A stretch of DNA of 42,555 bases, taken from assembly GCF_023283765.1 (NCBI RefSeq), contig NZ_JAKILG010000042.1, positions 1-42,555 on the forward strand, in the 5' to 3' direction. The notes under the pieces were generated by a model that saw nothing but the letters and a program-made list of their open reading frames with translations, made no database searches and was not told the origin of the DNA. Shown piece after piece: positions 1 to 7,567 of the stretch. The position numbers and the translations under genes are program-made. This stretch comes from Shewanella profunda. Its GTDB lineage: Bacteria > Pseudomonadota > Gammaproteobacteria > Enterobacterales > Shewanellaceae. The stretch's first letter is position 1; every line of letters begins with the position of its first letter.

Positions 1-35
1 TCTCCCCATGTGAGAGTAGGTCATCGCCAAGCGCC
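1..35 (+). rRNA. rrf: 5S ribosomal RNA, 3' end only
   Basis: The first 35 bases match the 3' arm of gammaproteobacterial 5S rRNA: TCTCCCCATG, then GAGAGTAGG, then a tail that aligns without gaps to the last 14 bases of the E. coli molecule. Only about 30% of the roughly 116-nt gene is present; the rest lies left of the window. A strong intrinsic terminator begins about 25 bases downstream, as expected at the end of an rrn operon. The 3' end could differ by 1-2 bases. Confidence 0.9.
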
Positions 36-59
36 TAATTATCTTGTAAAGATGTAACT

Positions 60-87
60 AAGCCAGCTGAATAAGCTGGCTTTTTTG
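60..87 (+). terminator. rrn operon terminator
   Basis: A 9-bp stem (AAGCCAGCT / AGCTGGCTT) with the loop GAATA runs into a T tract. It sits directly after the 5S rRNA end and is the likely terminator of the ribosomal RNA operon. Confidence 0.9.
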
Positions 88-133
88 CGTCTGTAATTTG
101 TACAATTTAGTTTATTTTTCCTACAGATGAATA

Positions 134-1241
134 ATACCAATCTACACAAAGATTAAGTCAGTTTAATCCACTCTCTTGAGCACATTGTTTTTAACCTCTG
201 AGGGACGGAAATAAACTCGTTCCAAGCCTTCGAAACCTGCTCAGCAATCTCTTCATAATCTTTAAATACTCTGTTGGATAGGCAATGTTGTCGTAGCCAC
301 TGCCAAACTTGCTCTATTGGATTGAGCTCCGGTGAATAGGGGGCAATTTTATCAATGTGACATTATCCAATTCCGTCGCCGTGTCATGAGTATGCCAACT
401 GGCGCCATCAACAATCACCACGGCGTGACGTCCTGATACGGTCGCTTTTGATATCTGGCTCAAATGCTGAGTCATCGCCGCTTTATTGACAAAGTGACTC
501 ACGGGTGCTTCCGTTTGTCCTGTCGTTGGACAAATGGCACCAAATAAATAGCCATATTCAAACTGTTGCTGCTTAATGGCTCTGGGTCTGCTGCCCGTTT
601 CAGCCCAAAGACGCGTCGTTTGATCCTGTTGTCCAAAGCGCGCTTCGTCTTGAAACCAGACATCAATACGCTCAAGAGGCAAGTGTCCTGGGGAGTGACG
701 GATCGTTTCCATTTGGAAGTTTTTTAAAAGCTTCTTGGCTTTCCTGTGAATATTTGGGATGCCTTGAGCGGCTGGTTATCCAGCTAAATCCGAGTTGCTT
801 GAGTCATCGATAAATGTGATCAGAGTGGTAACTAACGTGAAATTCAGTGTAAATGTAGTTGGCAATATCCCCCCCTGTAAGTCGTCCCCGTAGAAACGGC
901 GGATTGCTTTACGTGGTTTGATATCCGCTCAAGCTGGGCAGGCGTTAATCGAGAGGGTCGGCCTTGGATGGTTTGTTATCTAAGCCATCTAGCCCATGGT
1001 TTAAATAGCTCGCGACCCATTTATTCACACTGGCGCGTGCGGTATTGAGGCGCTTGGCAATGTTAGTCCGATTCTCACCTTCGAAAAAGAGGGATACGGC
1101 TAACAATCGAATTCGCTTTCGAGCATTGGATTCTTTGCGTGATAGCGTTAGAAGTTGCTTAGATTTTTCAGAATTCATAGTATTGAGCTAGATAATGTAG
1201 AATGCGCTCTAATTAGATCACATCTTTTAGCAGAATGGTAT
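134..1241 (-). mobile_element. Decayed IS630-family insertion sequence
   Basis: The ends form an imperfect terminal inverted repeat: 16 of 20 bases match between 134-153 and the reverse complement of 1222-1241, both beginning ATACCA. A TA dinucleotide flanks each side (132-133 and 1242-1243), the usual IS630/Tc1 target duplication. The length of 1108 bp fits the family. The enclosed transposase is broken by several frameshifts, so the copy cannot move on its own. It lies about 45 bp after the rrn terminator. Confidence 0.8.
153..1178 (-). pseudogene. IS630-family transposase, multiply frameshifted
   Basis: The N-terminal helix-turn-helix part (945-1178) contains the typical IAKRLN..RASVNKWV segment. 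The DDE part (314-712) contains FQDEARFG and VDGASWH, and the C-terminal part, read in another frame, gives LPPYSPELNPIEQVW and ends at a TAA at 153-155. The reading frame breaks near 957 after KPSKAD, again between about 845 and 890, near an A-rich run at about 720-730, and at the C run 339-343 where one base appears lost. An in-frame TGA also lies at about 804-806. These disruptions mean no functional transposase is made. Downstream of the break at 339-343 the protein would have continued for about 60 residues. Confidence 0.85.
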
Positions 1242-1310
1242 TACTCCCAAACGCATGCGCTATCTTGCCTGAAGGGCATTGCGTACTGCTATCGTCAATA
1301 TGGTTAAAGT

Positions 1311-1381
1311 GAGTCATACCAGTCCCAATAAGTGGTAATCAACGTAATGGGAAATATCATCATTATTGGTTTAAATGACTC
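1311..1381. repeat. Small palindromic repeat, MITE-like
   Basis: Two nested inverted repeats bound a 71-bp unit: outer arms GAGTCAT (1311-1317) and ATGACTC (1375-1381), inner arms CCAATAA (1325-1331) and TTATTGG (1363-1369). The near-symmetric spacing suggests a short non-autonomous element or a large extragenic hairpin. It sits about 70 bp outside the right end of the IS630 remnant. Whether it is repeated elsewhere cannot be seen from this window. Confidence 0.4.
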
Positions 1382-1573
1382 GGATGACTGCTGCTCTTTG
1401 CATAATTTTTCACCAAACATTTCTTATTACTTTTGTCTTTATTCTGAAAATCTTTGTTTAAGCATTTATGCTGCTTCAGAGTAAATTCATTGTTTTTGAT
1501 CTTTTGTTGATGAATATGAATTTATTCATCGATTTTATGAGGAATTAATACTGATATCTTTCTAAATTGCCTA

Positions 1574-1590
1574 GTTTGGTAAGACCAATT
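1574..1590. promoter_or_regulatory. PdhR-type operator upstream of oadGAB
   Basis: The sequence GTTTGGTAAGACCAATT contains a perfect TTGGT-AAG-ACCAA core and differs from the E. coli PdhR consensus AATTGGTAAGACCAATT only in the first two bases. PdhR is a GntR-family repressor relieved by pyruvate. Control of a pyruvate-producing oxaloacetate decarboxylase would make metabolic sense. The site lies about 230 bp before oadG, so the promoter is probably distal and the leader long. The related GntR regulator LldR is an alternative binder. Confidence 0.55.
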
Positions 1591-1819
1591 TACATTGATA
1601 TGGTGTTTTTGGTATCAATTGGGTATGTTTGGTTGTTGCAAATTGGAGCGGAATTTTTATCTTTTGTGAATTTTTAATCTTTATATGTGATTTTATATGC
1701 TCCAGTTGTTACTTCGACAAGGGAAGTCAATGTGTTCTCCTGAGCTCAAATTGAGTTGGTGGATGTGAGCGAAATAGTTTAAGGCTAATCAGGTTGAAAT
1801 TTGAAGGAGTTGTGGGGCT

Positions 1820-2086
1820 ATGGGGGATTTAACTCAGCAGTTGCTGGATGCTGTTGGCATCATGTTTTTGGGGATGGGATTAGTCTATCTATTTTTAAGT
1901 TTACTGATCCTTGGGATCCATTTGGTTGCGAAGTGGTGTGCTAAGGATGTGGCACTTGATAGGAATGCAAAAGAGCAGCAAAAAATTCAGCAATCTGCAT
2001 TAGCTGCAAGTGCTGCGCCTTTAGATCCGAAAGTCGTTGCTGCAATTACGTTGGCCGTTCGACAGTATCGTTCACAGATAGAATAA
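1820..2086 (+). CDS. oadG: Oxaloacetate decarboxylase gamma chain
   Basis: This 88-residue protein is the small membrane anchor of the sodium-pumping oxaloacetate decarboxylase. It has one transmembrane helix (about residues 13-36) followed by a polar, alanine-rich cytoplasmic tail, the usual OadG plan, although the tail is short. In characterised enzymes OadG tethers the alpha chain to the membrane beta chain and helps bind zinc. The start follows a purine-rich site (AAGGAG, then GGGG). It is the first gene of oadGAB, and its TAA overlaps a possible in-frame ATG for oadA. The sequence alone would be weak evidence; the context makes the call firm. Confidence 0.9.
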   Translation: MGDLTQQLLDAVGIMFLGMGLVYLFLSLLILGIHLVAKWCAKDVALDRNAKEQQKIQQSALAASAAPLDPKVVAAITLAVRQYRSQIE

Positions 2087-2097
2087 TGGGGAGCAGT

Positions 2098-3924
2098 ATG
2101 ACTCTAGTAGCACACTCTAAGATGGCTGTGACTAAGCCACTAGTTTTAACCGATGTTGTTCTACGGGATGCGCATCAATCTATCTTAGCAACGCGTCTGA
2201 GAATCGATGATATGTTACCGATTGCACCTTTGCTTGATAAAGTCGGTTTTTGGTCGCTCGAGTCTTGGGGCGGAGCCACCTTTGATGCCTGTATTCGTTA
2301 TCTTGGTGAAGATCCGTGGGACAGAATTCGTGAGCTTAAAAAGGTTATGCCAAATACCCCGCAGCAAATGTTGCTGCGGGGCCAGAATTTATTAGGCTAT
2401 CGCCATTATGCCGATGATTTAGTGACTCGTTTTGTCGAGCGTGCTCATGCTAATGGCGTTGATGTATTTCGTATTTTCGATGCGATGAACGATGTGCGCA
2501 ATCTTGAGACTGCGGTTAAGGCGGTACGACAAGTTGGTGGTCATGCGCAAGGGACGATTTCGTATACAACTAGCCCAGTTCATACCATTGATACTTGGGT
2601 CGATATGGCTAAACGTCTCGAAGATATGGGTTGTGATTCCTTATGTATTAAAGATATGGCCGGCCTACTTAAACCCATGGAAGCGTTTGAGCTTATTAGT
2701 CGACTCAAATCTCAAACACAACTCGTGTTATCTATGCATTGTCACGCAACGACTGGCCTAAGTACGGCTACTTATCAGAAAGCGATAGAAGCGGGTATTG
2801 ATGTGCTCGATACGGCGATTTCCTCTATGAGCCAAACCTATGGTCATACGGCGACAGAAACTGTCGTTGCTATGGTTGAAGATACCGAGCGAGCAACGGG
2901 TTACGATATGGTGCTACTCGAGGATATCGCTGCTTATTTTCGCGAGGTCCGTAAAAAGTACGCCAAATTTGAAGGGGCTCTAAAGGGGATCGATTCGCGA
3001 ATTTTACGGGCACAAGTGCCTGGCGGCATGCTCACTAATATGGAGAGTCAGCTAAAGGAGCAAGGCGCTTCGGATAAAATAGATGCAGTACTCGAAGAAA
3101 TCCCACGTGTACGTCAGGATTTAGGTTTTATCCCCTTAGTTACACCCACATCGCAAATCGTCGGTTCTCAGGCAGTAATTAACGTTTTAATGGGGGAAAG
3201 GTATAAATCTCTGACTAAAGAGACTGAGGGCGTGCTCAAAGGTGAATATGGTGCAACACCTGCACCAGTGGATGCGGCATTACAGGCAAGGGTGCTAAAG
3301 GGGACTGAAGCAATAAGCTGCCGCCCTGCGGATCTATTAACGCCTGAGCTCGCGAAGTTACGGCTTGAATTAGCACAAAAAGCGCAGGATCAGAACATTC
3401 GTCTATCGTCAGAGCATGACGATGATGTGCTGACTTATGCGCTCTTCCCACAGATTGGTTTACAGTTTTTAAAAAACCGTGACAACCCGAGTGCCTTTGA
3501 GCCTAAACCTGAATTAGCTTCGGTGGCAGAGATCTCTAAGCCCGCTGCTGATCGTGGCCCTGAAACCTACACAGTGACAGTCGAAGGACAAGAGTACGTA
3601 GTTGAAGTCGCCATTGGCGGTGAAATCTCACAGATCCAGCCTCAGGGACAAATAGCCCATGCAGTGCCAGCTTCAAGTGCAGCCTCTGCGCAAGCTGCAA
3701 GCCGTGAAATAAAACTTGAAATGAGTGCACCCTTATCGGGCAATATTTTCAAAGTACATGTTTCTGCTGGAGATAGGGTTCGCGAGGGGGATGTGGTGAT
3801 TATCCTTGAAGCTATGAAGATGGAAACTGAGATCCGTGCTCAAGGGGATGGCATAATCGCTAAACTCTGGGTGAAAGAAGGTGATTCTGTGTCTGTGGGT
3901 TCTCAATTATTGGCCTTGGCGTAG
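2098..3924 (+). CDS. oadA: Oxaloacetate decarboxylase alpha chain
   Basis: This cytoplasmic, biotin-carrying subunit transfers the carboxyl group of oxaloacetate to biotin, releasing pyruvate. The N-terminal carboxyltransferase domain (about residues 15-280) starts with LTDVVLRDAHQS and carries the metal-ligand region MHCHATTGLS. A conserved PYC/OADA domain follows (about 290-460), then an Ala/Pro-rich linker, and a C-terminal biotinyl domain with EAMKMET, whose lysine (about 574) is biotinylated. I chose the ATG at 2098 (608 residues) because GGGGAG lies just before it; the ATG at 2086 overlaps the oadG stop and has no such site. oadB starts 8 bases after the stop codon. Confidence 0.95.
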   Translation: MTLVAHSKMAVTKPLVLTDVVLRDAHQSILATRLRIDDMLPIAPLLDKVGFWSLESWGGATFDACIRYLGEDPWDRIRELKKVMPNTPQQMLLRGQNLLGYRHYADDLVTRFVERAHANGVDVFRIFDAMNDVRNLETAVKAVRQVGGHAQGTISYTTSPVHTIDTWVDMAKRLEDMGCDSLCIKDMAGLLKPMEAFELISRLKSQTQLVLSMHCHATTGLSTATYQKAIEAGIDVLDTAISSMSQTYGHTATETVVAMVEDTERATGYDMVLLEDIAAYFREVRKKYAKFEGALKGIDSRILRAQVPGGMLTNMESQLKEQGASDKIDAVLEEIPRVRQDLGFIPLVTPTSQIVGSQAVINVLMGERYKSLTKETEGVLKGEYGATPAPVDAALQARVLKGTEAISCRPADLLTPELAKLRLELAQKAQDQNIRLSSEHDDDVLTYALFPQIGLQFLKNRDNPSAFEPKPELASVAEISKPAADRGPETYTVTVEGQEYVVEVAIGGEISQIQPQGQIAHAVPASSAASAQAASREIKLEMSAPLSGNIFKVHVSAGDRVREGDVVIILEAMKMETEIRAQGDGIIAKLWVKEGDSVSVGSQLLALA

Positions 3925-3932
3925 GAGTCATT

Positions 3933-5063
3933 ATGGATGGTTTAATGGCTTTTTGGGCCGAAACGGGTATTGCTCACTTTACTGGCGGCCAAGTACTGAT
4001 GATGGCCGTAGGGGCGTTGCTCTTATATCTCGCCATAGTACGGGGGTTTGAGCCTTTGCTATTGCTGCCGATAGGTTTTGGCGCTGTACTGGCAAACATT
4101 CCCCACGCAGGGTTTACCGAAGAAGGCGGCATCTTGTATTACGCCTATCATGTCGGGATTGAGACTGGAATATTTCCGTTACTTATCTTTTTGGGGGTTG
4201 GTGCGCTAACAGACTTTAGTGCCTTGATTGCTAACCCAAAAACCTTGTTGTTAGGTGCGGCTGCGCAGTTTGGTATTTTCTCGACACTCATTGGTGCTAT
4301 AGCGCTTAACTTAGTGCCAGGGTTTGAGTTTACGATGAAGGATGCTGCCGCTATTGCCATTATTGGTGGAGCAGATGGACCTACGGCCATTTTTTTGGCT
4401 TCCAAACTGGCGCCGGAGTTGCTTGGCGCGATTGCGGTCGCGGCCTATTCCTATATGGCTTTAGTCCCGATTATTCAACCTCCTATTATGCGTTTGCTTA
4501 CAACCAAAGCCGAACGAGAAATTAAAATGGAGCAGTTACGCGAAGTCAGTAAGAAAGAAAAGATCATTTTTCCTCTGATGGTTTTAGGGCTGACGATTTT
4601 GTTCTTACCTGCGGCAACCCCTCTTGTCGGCATGTTTTGCCTAGGCAACTTGATGCGTGAATCGGGTGTCGTCGATAGACTCTCTAAGACTGCGCAAAAC
4701 GAGCTTATCAATATAGTGACGATTTTCTTAGGGTTAGCTGTGGGCTCTAAGCTTTCTGCGGAGCAATTTTTGCGGGTTGAGACGTTAGGTATTTTAGTGC
4801 TTGGGGCTTTAGCCTTTAGCATTGGCACCGCGGCGGGGGTCCTGATGGCAAAGCTGATGTGCAAGCTTTCCGGTGGTAAGGTTAATCCTCTGATTGGTGC
4901 TGCGGGTGTTTCTGCCGTTCCTATGGCGGCACGAGTTGTGAATAAAGTAGGTTTAGAAGCTAACCCACACAATTTTTTGTTGATGCATGCAATGGGGCCA
5001 AACGTGGCGGGTGTATTAGGTTCCGCGGTGGCGGCGGGGATATTACTGGCGGTGCTTGGTTAA
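3933..5063 (+). CDS. oadB: Oxaloacetate decarboxylase beta chain (sodium pump)
   Basis: This 376-residue multi-pass inner-membrane protein decarboxylates carboxybiotin on OadA and couples this to export of sodium ions. It is hydrophobic throughout, with about nine helices. It contains the conserved re-entrant segment GGADGPTAIF (about residues 145-154), whose aspartate is implicated in sodium binding, and the C-terminal GAAGVSAVPMAARV segment of the family. The length is close to, though somewhat below, that of the well-studied enzymes. GGAG lies 5 bases before the ATG. It is the last gene of oadGAB and is followed by an intrinsic terminator. The complex turns oxaloacetate into pyruvate and a sodium gradient during fermentation or growth on C4 acids. 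Confidence 0.95.
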   Translation: MDGLMAFWAETGIAHFTGGQVLMMAVGALLLYLAIVRGFEPLLLLPIGFGAVLANIPHAGFTEEGGILYYAYHVGIETGIFPLLIFLGVGALTDFSALIANPKTLLLGAAAQFGIFSTLIGAIALNLVPGFEFTMKDAAAIAIIGGADGPTAIFLASKLAPELLGAIAVAAYSYMALVPIIQPPIMRLLTTKAEREIKMEQLREVSKKEKIIFPLMVLGLTILFLPAATPLVGMFCLGNLMRESGVVDRLSKTAQNELINIVTIFLGLAVGSKLSAEQFLRVETLGILVLGALAFSIGTAAGVLMAKLMCKLSGGKVNPLIGAAGVSAVPMAARVVNKVGLEANPHNFLLMHAMGPNVAGVLGSAVAAGILLAVLG

Positions 5064-5076
5064 GTTTTTTGCTTAA

Positions 5077-5106
5077 AAGCCAACTTTAGAATAAGTTGGC
5101 TTTTTT
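5077..5106. terminator. Bidirectional terminator between oadB and the 55-residue gene
   Basis: A perfect 10-bp stem (AAGCCAACTT / AAGTTGGCTT) with a 6-base loop is followed by T6 on the plus strand. On the minus strand it begins right after the stop codon of the opposing small gene and is followed by TTTTAAGC. It therefore probably serves both converging transcripts. Confidence 0.85.
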
Positions 5107-5272
5107 ATGCGGTTAACCAAAGCAGTAGCATTAACATCAAAATTAAGCTGCTACTGATAGCGATAATGTAAATAAACCCGCGCTTACCCTGTTTAAGGGG
5201 AATGCCGTTGGCTTTTAAAAAAAGCGTCCATAGCAGGCAAAGGATAAGTGGAAACAGGAAGAGTTTAGTCAT
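5105..5272 (-). CDS. 55-residue putative two-helix membrane protein
   Basis: This small minus-strand gene runs from an ATG (5272) to a TAA (5105-5107). The product has two hydrophobic helices (about residues 4-19 and 33-53) separated by a short basic hydrophilic turn, NGIPLKQGKRG. That points to a small inner-membrane protein with both ends on the periplasmic side if the basic loop is cytoplasmic. I do not recognise a family and assign no function. Support for a real gene: an uninterrupted, clearly membrane-like product and a stop codon touching the terminator shared with oadB. Against: the ribosome site is weak (AGAG about 11 bases upstream). It lies between oadB and the symporter gene. Confidence 0.6.
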   Translation of the reverse strand: MTKLFLFPLILCLLWTLFLKANGIPLKQGKRGFIYIIAISSSLILMLMLLLWLTA

Positions 5273-5405
5273 AGTGGGTTCTGCTCTGAATAAATAGTAA
5301 TAGCATAGCGCTGACTCAGAAGTTTAACAGCTTGATCTTATTGGTGGTAATTGATTCATGTTTTAGTCTTATCAATCTTCTGTTTAATCTTTTATTCAGG
5401 TCCAT

Positions 5406-5430
5406 AAAAAAGACCGCCTCAGCGGTCTTT
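5406..5430 (-). terminator. Terminator of the SLC1-family symporter gene
   Basis: A 9-bp perfect stem (AAAGACCGC / GCGGTCTTT) with loop CTCA is followed on the minus strand by a T run. It sits 17 bp after the stop codon of the symporter gene. Confidence 0.85.
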
Positions 5431-5446
5431 ATCGATAAACACGGCG

Positions 5447-6706
5447 TTATTGTGGCGAATTTACCCGTTCTGGATCTTGGGTCTCGTTTGAGTAAAACTG
5501 CTCTACATCGAGTTCGTTTTCTGATTTGCCGATAACAACAGCTGTCATCATATCGCCCGTTACGTTTGTTGCTGTGCGGATCATATCGATAATGCGGTCA
5601 ATCGCGGCAATAAAGGCAATACCTTCAAGTGGTAACCCAATCACACCCAAGGTAACCGTTAGCATCACCATTGCACTTCCTGGAACGCCTGCTGTTCCCA
5701 CTGAGGCTACGGTTGCGGTGATGGCAATCATTACGTAATCCAAGGTGTCTAGTGGAATATTGTAAATTTGTGCGATAAAGATAGCGGCAATAGCAGGATA
5801 AATACCACCACAGCCATCCATATTCATGGTTGCCCCTAATGGCATGACAAAGGCGCTATAGCGCTTAGATACGCCCATAGTTTCAACCGCACGAGTGCTT
5901 GCAGGTAAAGTACCAAAGCTTGAAGATGTACTAAAGGCAACTAATTGGGCTGGCATGGCTTTACGGAAAAATTGTACGGGGCTCAAACCTGCTACAAATT
6001 TGACTAAACCGCCGTATACAAAAATTATATGGATTAAGGCTGCAATATAAATAGCCGCAATAAATTTTCCAAGGGGCAATAATGTGGATAAACCATATGC
6101 GCCCACAACCCACGCCATCAACCCAAAAACACCGATAGGCGTCAGTTTTAATACCATGCGAGTCAGTTGGAACATGACTTCGGCACTGGCTTCGATGGTG
6201 TGCTTCAGTGGATCGGCTTTCTCCCCGACTTTATTTATAGCAATACCGACTAAAGCTGCAAAAACAATAATCTGCAATACCTTACCTTCAGCAAGAGAGG
6301 CAAAAGGGTTGGTTGGGATCATATCGAGTAATACTTGTGCAAAGCCTGGAATATTTCGCTCACGTACTTCAGTCGTCGAGAGTTCCATGGTGCCGCCCAT
6401 ATCGATCATTGAGCCCACGGCTAAACCAATCAACGACGCGATAGTTCCGGTTAACATAAACATGCCTAAGGTCTTTAAGCTAAGACGCTTCAAGCTTGTC
6501 TGTGATCCCAAAGACGTAATACTCACAACAATGGCACAGAATACCAGAGGCGCAACTAACATTTTAATTGCACTGATAAACAAGTCGCCCAAGGGTTTTA
6601 ATACAGTGGCAGTTTCACCTAAAATGACGCCAACGAGCGCCCCTAAGATAAAACCGGTGAGCACTTTTTGCCAAAAAGGAATGCGGCTAATAGTTTGAAG
6701 AATCAT
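5447..6706 (-). CDS. Dicarboxylate/amino acid:cation symporter (DAACS, SLC1 family)
   Basis: This 419-residue inner-membrane transporter belongs to the GltPh/GltP/DctA fold and couples uptake of an acidic or neutral amino acid, or a C4-dicarboxylate, to sodium or protons. Visible signatures are the serine-rich hairpin STSSSFGTLPAST, NMDGCGG in helix 7 (family form NMDGT), and DMIRTATNVTGD in helix 8. The Asp and Arg of that last motif match the substrate-binding Asp394 and Arg397 of GltPh, which favours an acidic amino acid. The threonine of NMDGT, a substrate contact, is cysteine here. GGA lies 7 bases before the ATG. It is transcribed alone and ends in its own terminator. Confidence 0.88.
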   Translation of the reverse strand: MILQTISRIPFWQKVLTGFILGALVGVILGETATVLKPLGDLFISAIKMLVAPLVFCAIVVSITSLGSQTSLKRLSLKTLGMFMLTGTIASLIGLAVGSMIDMGGTMELSTTEVRERNIPGFAQVLLDMIPTNPFASLAEGKVLQIIVFAALVGIAINKVGEKADPLKHTIEASAEVMFQLTRMVLKLTPIGVFGLMAWVVGAYGLSTLLPLGKFIAAIYIAALIHIIFVYGGLVKFVAGLSPVQFFRKAMPAQLVAFSTSSSFGTLPASTRAVETMGVSKRYSAFVMPLGATMNMDGCGGIYPAIAAIFIAQIYNIPLDTLDYVMIAITATVASVGTAGVPGSAMVMLTVTLGVIGLPLEGIAFIAAIDRIIDMIRTATNVTGDMMTAVVIGKSENELDVEQFYSNETQDPERVNSPQ

Positions 6707-6990
6707 GCGTTTTCCAGAAAATAATAAAGTACAAATCTATAGGTCTGAGATGCTAGGATGTGTATTCAGTCGACGTAATCAACTTATAACAACACTCTAC
6801 TCAGGTATAGGGGATTTTGCTATTAAAGTGCATTGTATAGATAGAGTTGGGGTTATAACAAACCGTTTTTCTTATAACTTATTGTGATAAGTGAGTTTGT
6901 TGGTAAATGATTACAAAATACATTTATTTAACCTTATCGTGCTTTTGGTTTTTTATCGCAAAAAATCACTTTTTCATTGAGTAAGCAGCT

Positions 6991-7416
6991 ATGTCCCAGC
7001 TATGGATCATGTTTTCGGGCGCCTTTTTAGCGGCCACATTGTTGCCGGGTGGATCTGAAGTCTTACTCATAGCTCTCTTAAATCAGGCCCCTGAAACTTG
7101 GATATCGCTCGTCCTTGTCGCCAGTATTGGTAATACCTTAGGGGCGATAACCAGTTTTTATCTGGGCCGAATGGGGCGTTTCGCTAAGTCCCCAGAAGAG
7201 CTGAGTGGTTCCAAGTACGTAAGATCTTTAGGTTTGATTGAACGCTACGGCGTATGGGCATTGCTACTGTCTTGGGCGCCGATAGTGGGCGATATTCTGT
7301 GCGTATTAGCGGGGTGGCTAAAACTTCCATTAATATCATCAATATTGATGATATTAATAGGTAAAACAATACGTTATTTGTTGGTTGTCGCTGCGGTTAT
7401 GCAGTGGTTTATATGA
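6991..7416 (+). CDS. yqaA: YqaA family membrane protein
   Basis: This 141-residue protein matches E. coli YqaA, a small relative of the DedA/SNARE-associated (VTT) membrane family. It has three or four hydrophobic segments, the early LLPGGSEVLL segment, the GNTLGAITSFYLGR motif, and a RYGVWALLLSW..PIVGD segment typical of the group. DedA relatives act in lipid transport and membrane homeostasis; the exact role of YqaA is unknown. The ATG at 6991 has only a weak upstream site. The C-terminal part contains a perfect 30-bp DNA palindrome. The next gene starts about 150 bp later, so it may be monocistronic. Confidence 0.85.
   Translation: MSQLWIMFSGAFLAATLLPGGSEVLLIALLNQAPETWISLVLVASIGNTLGAITSFYLGRMGRFAKSPEELSGSKYVRSLGLIERYGVWALLLSWAPIVGDILCVLAGWLKLPLISSILMILIGKTIRYLLVVAAVMQWFI
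7329..7358. repeat. Perfect 30-bp palindrome inside yqaA
   Basis: ATTAATATCATCAAT is followed immediately by its exact reverse complement ATTGATGATATTAAT with no spacer. It encodes part of the last membrane segment of YqaA (SSILMIL) and keeps the frame open. A palindrome this long with no loop is rare inside a gene. Confidence 0.9.
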
Positions 7417-7567
7417 AATGAAAAAATTTTTATAGATACGTTTGGCAGTAACACTTAAGCCAAATTCGTAATATAGAGAGGAACTTACTCGCTCGATAGT
7501 GGGTCTTAAGGGCCATTATTTAGAGGTTAAGTGTCTTGTGACCAATTGCTGTAATAAGGGGAGTCTT

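Larger units (their letters stand above)
1242..1819. other. Non-coding region upstream of oadGAB
   Basis: This AT-rich stretch of about 580 bp holds no convincing gene. It contains a small palindromic repeat (1311-1381), a PdhR-like operator (1574-1590), and a possible 12-codon upstream reading frame (1730-1768) with a purine-rich ribosome site. TGTGA half-sites near 1675 and 1687 resemble halves of CRP sites but lack the second arm. The promoter of oadGAB must lie here, but I could not identify -35/-10 boxes with confidence. Confidence 0.6.

Noticed and set aside
4475..4972. 165-codon minus-strand open frame
   Set aside because: It is the shadow of oadB on the opposite strand.
5332..5535. 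67-codon plus-strand open frame
   Set aside because: It runs through the symporter terminator and into the end of that gene on the opposite strand; no ribosome site.
6084..6698. 204-codon plus-strand open frame
   Set aside because: It lies wholly opposite the SLC1 symporter gene, whose family motifs are clear, and its translation resembles no protein.
6890..6905. CRP-like site (TGTGATAAGTGAG) between the symporter and yqaA
   Set aside because: Only one TGTGA half is present; the second arm TCACA is missing at the required spacing.
6900..6926. Possible HexR box (GGTAAATGATTACA) upstream of the SLC1 symporter
   Set aside because: Only the right half-site matches; the left half has at least two mismatches, unlike the tal and xfp sites.
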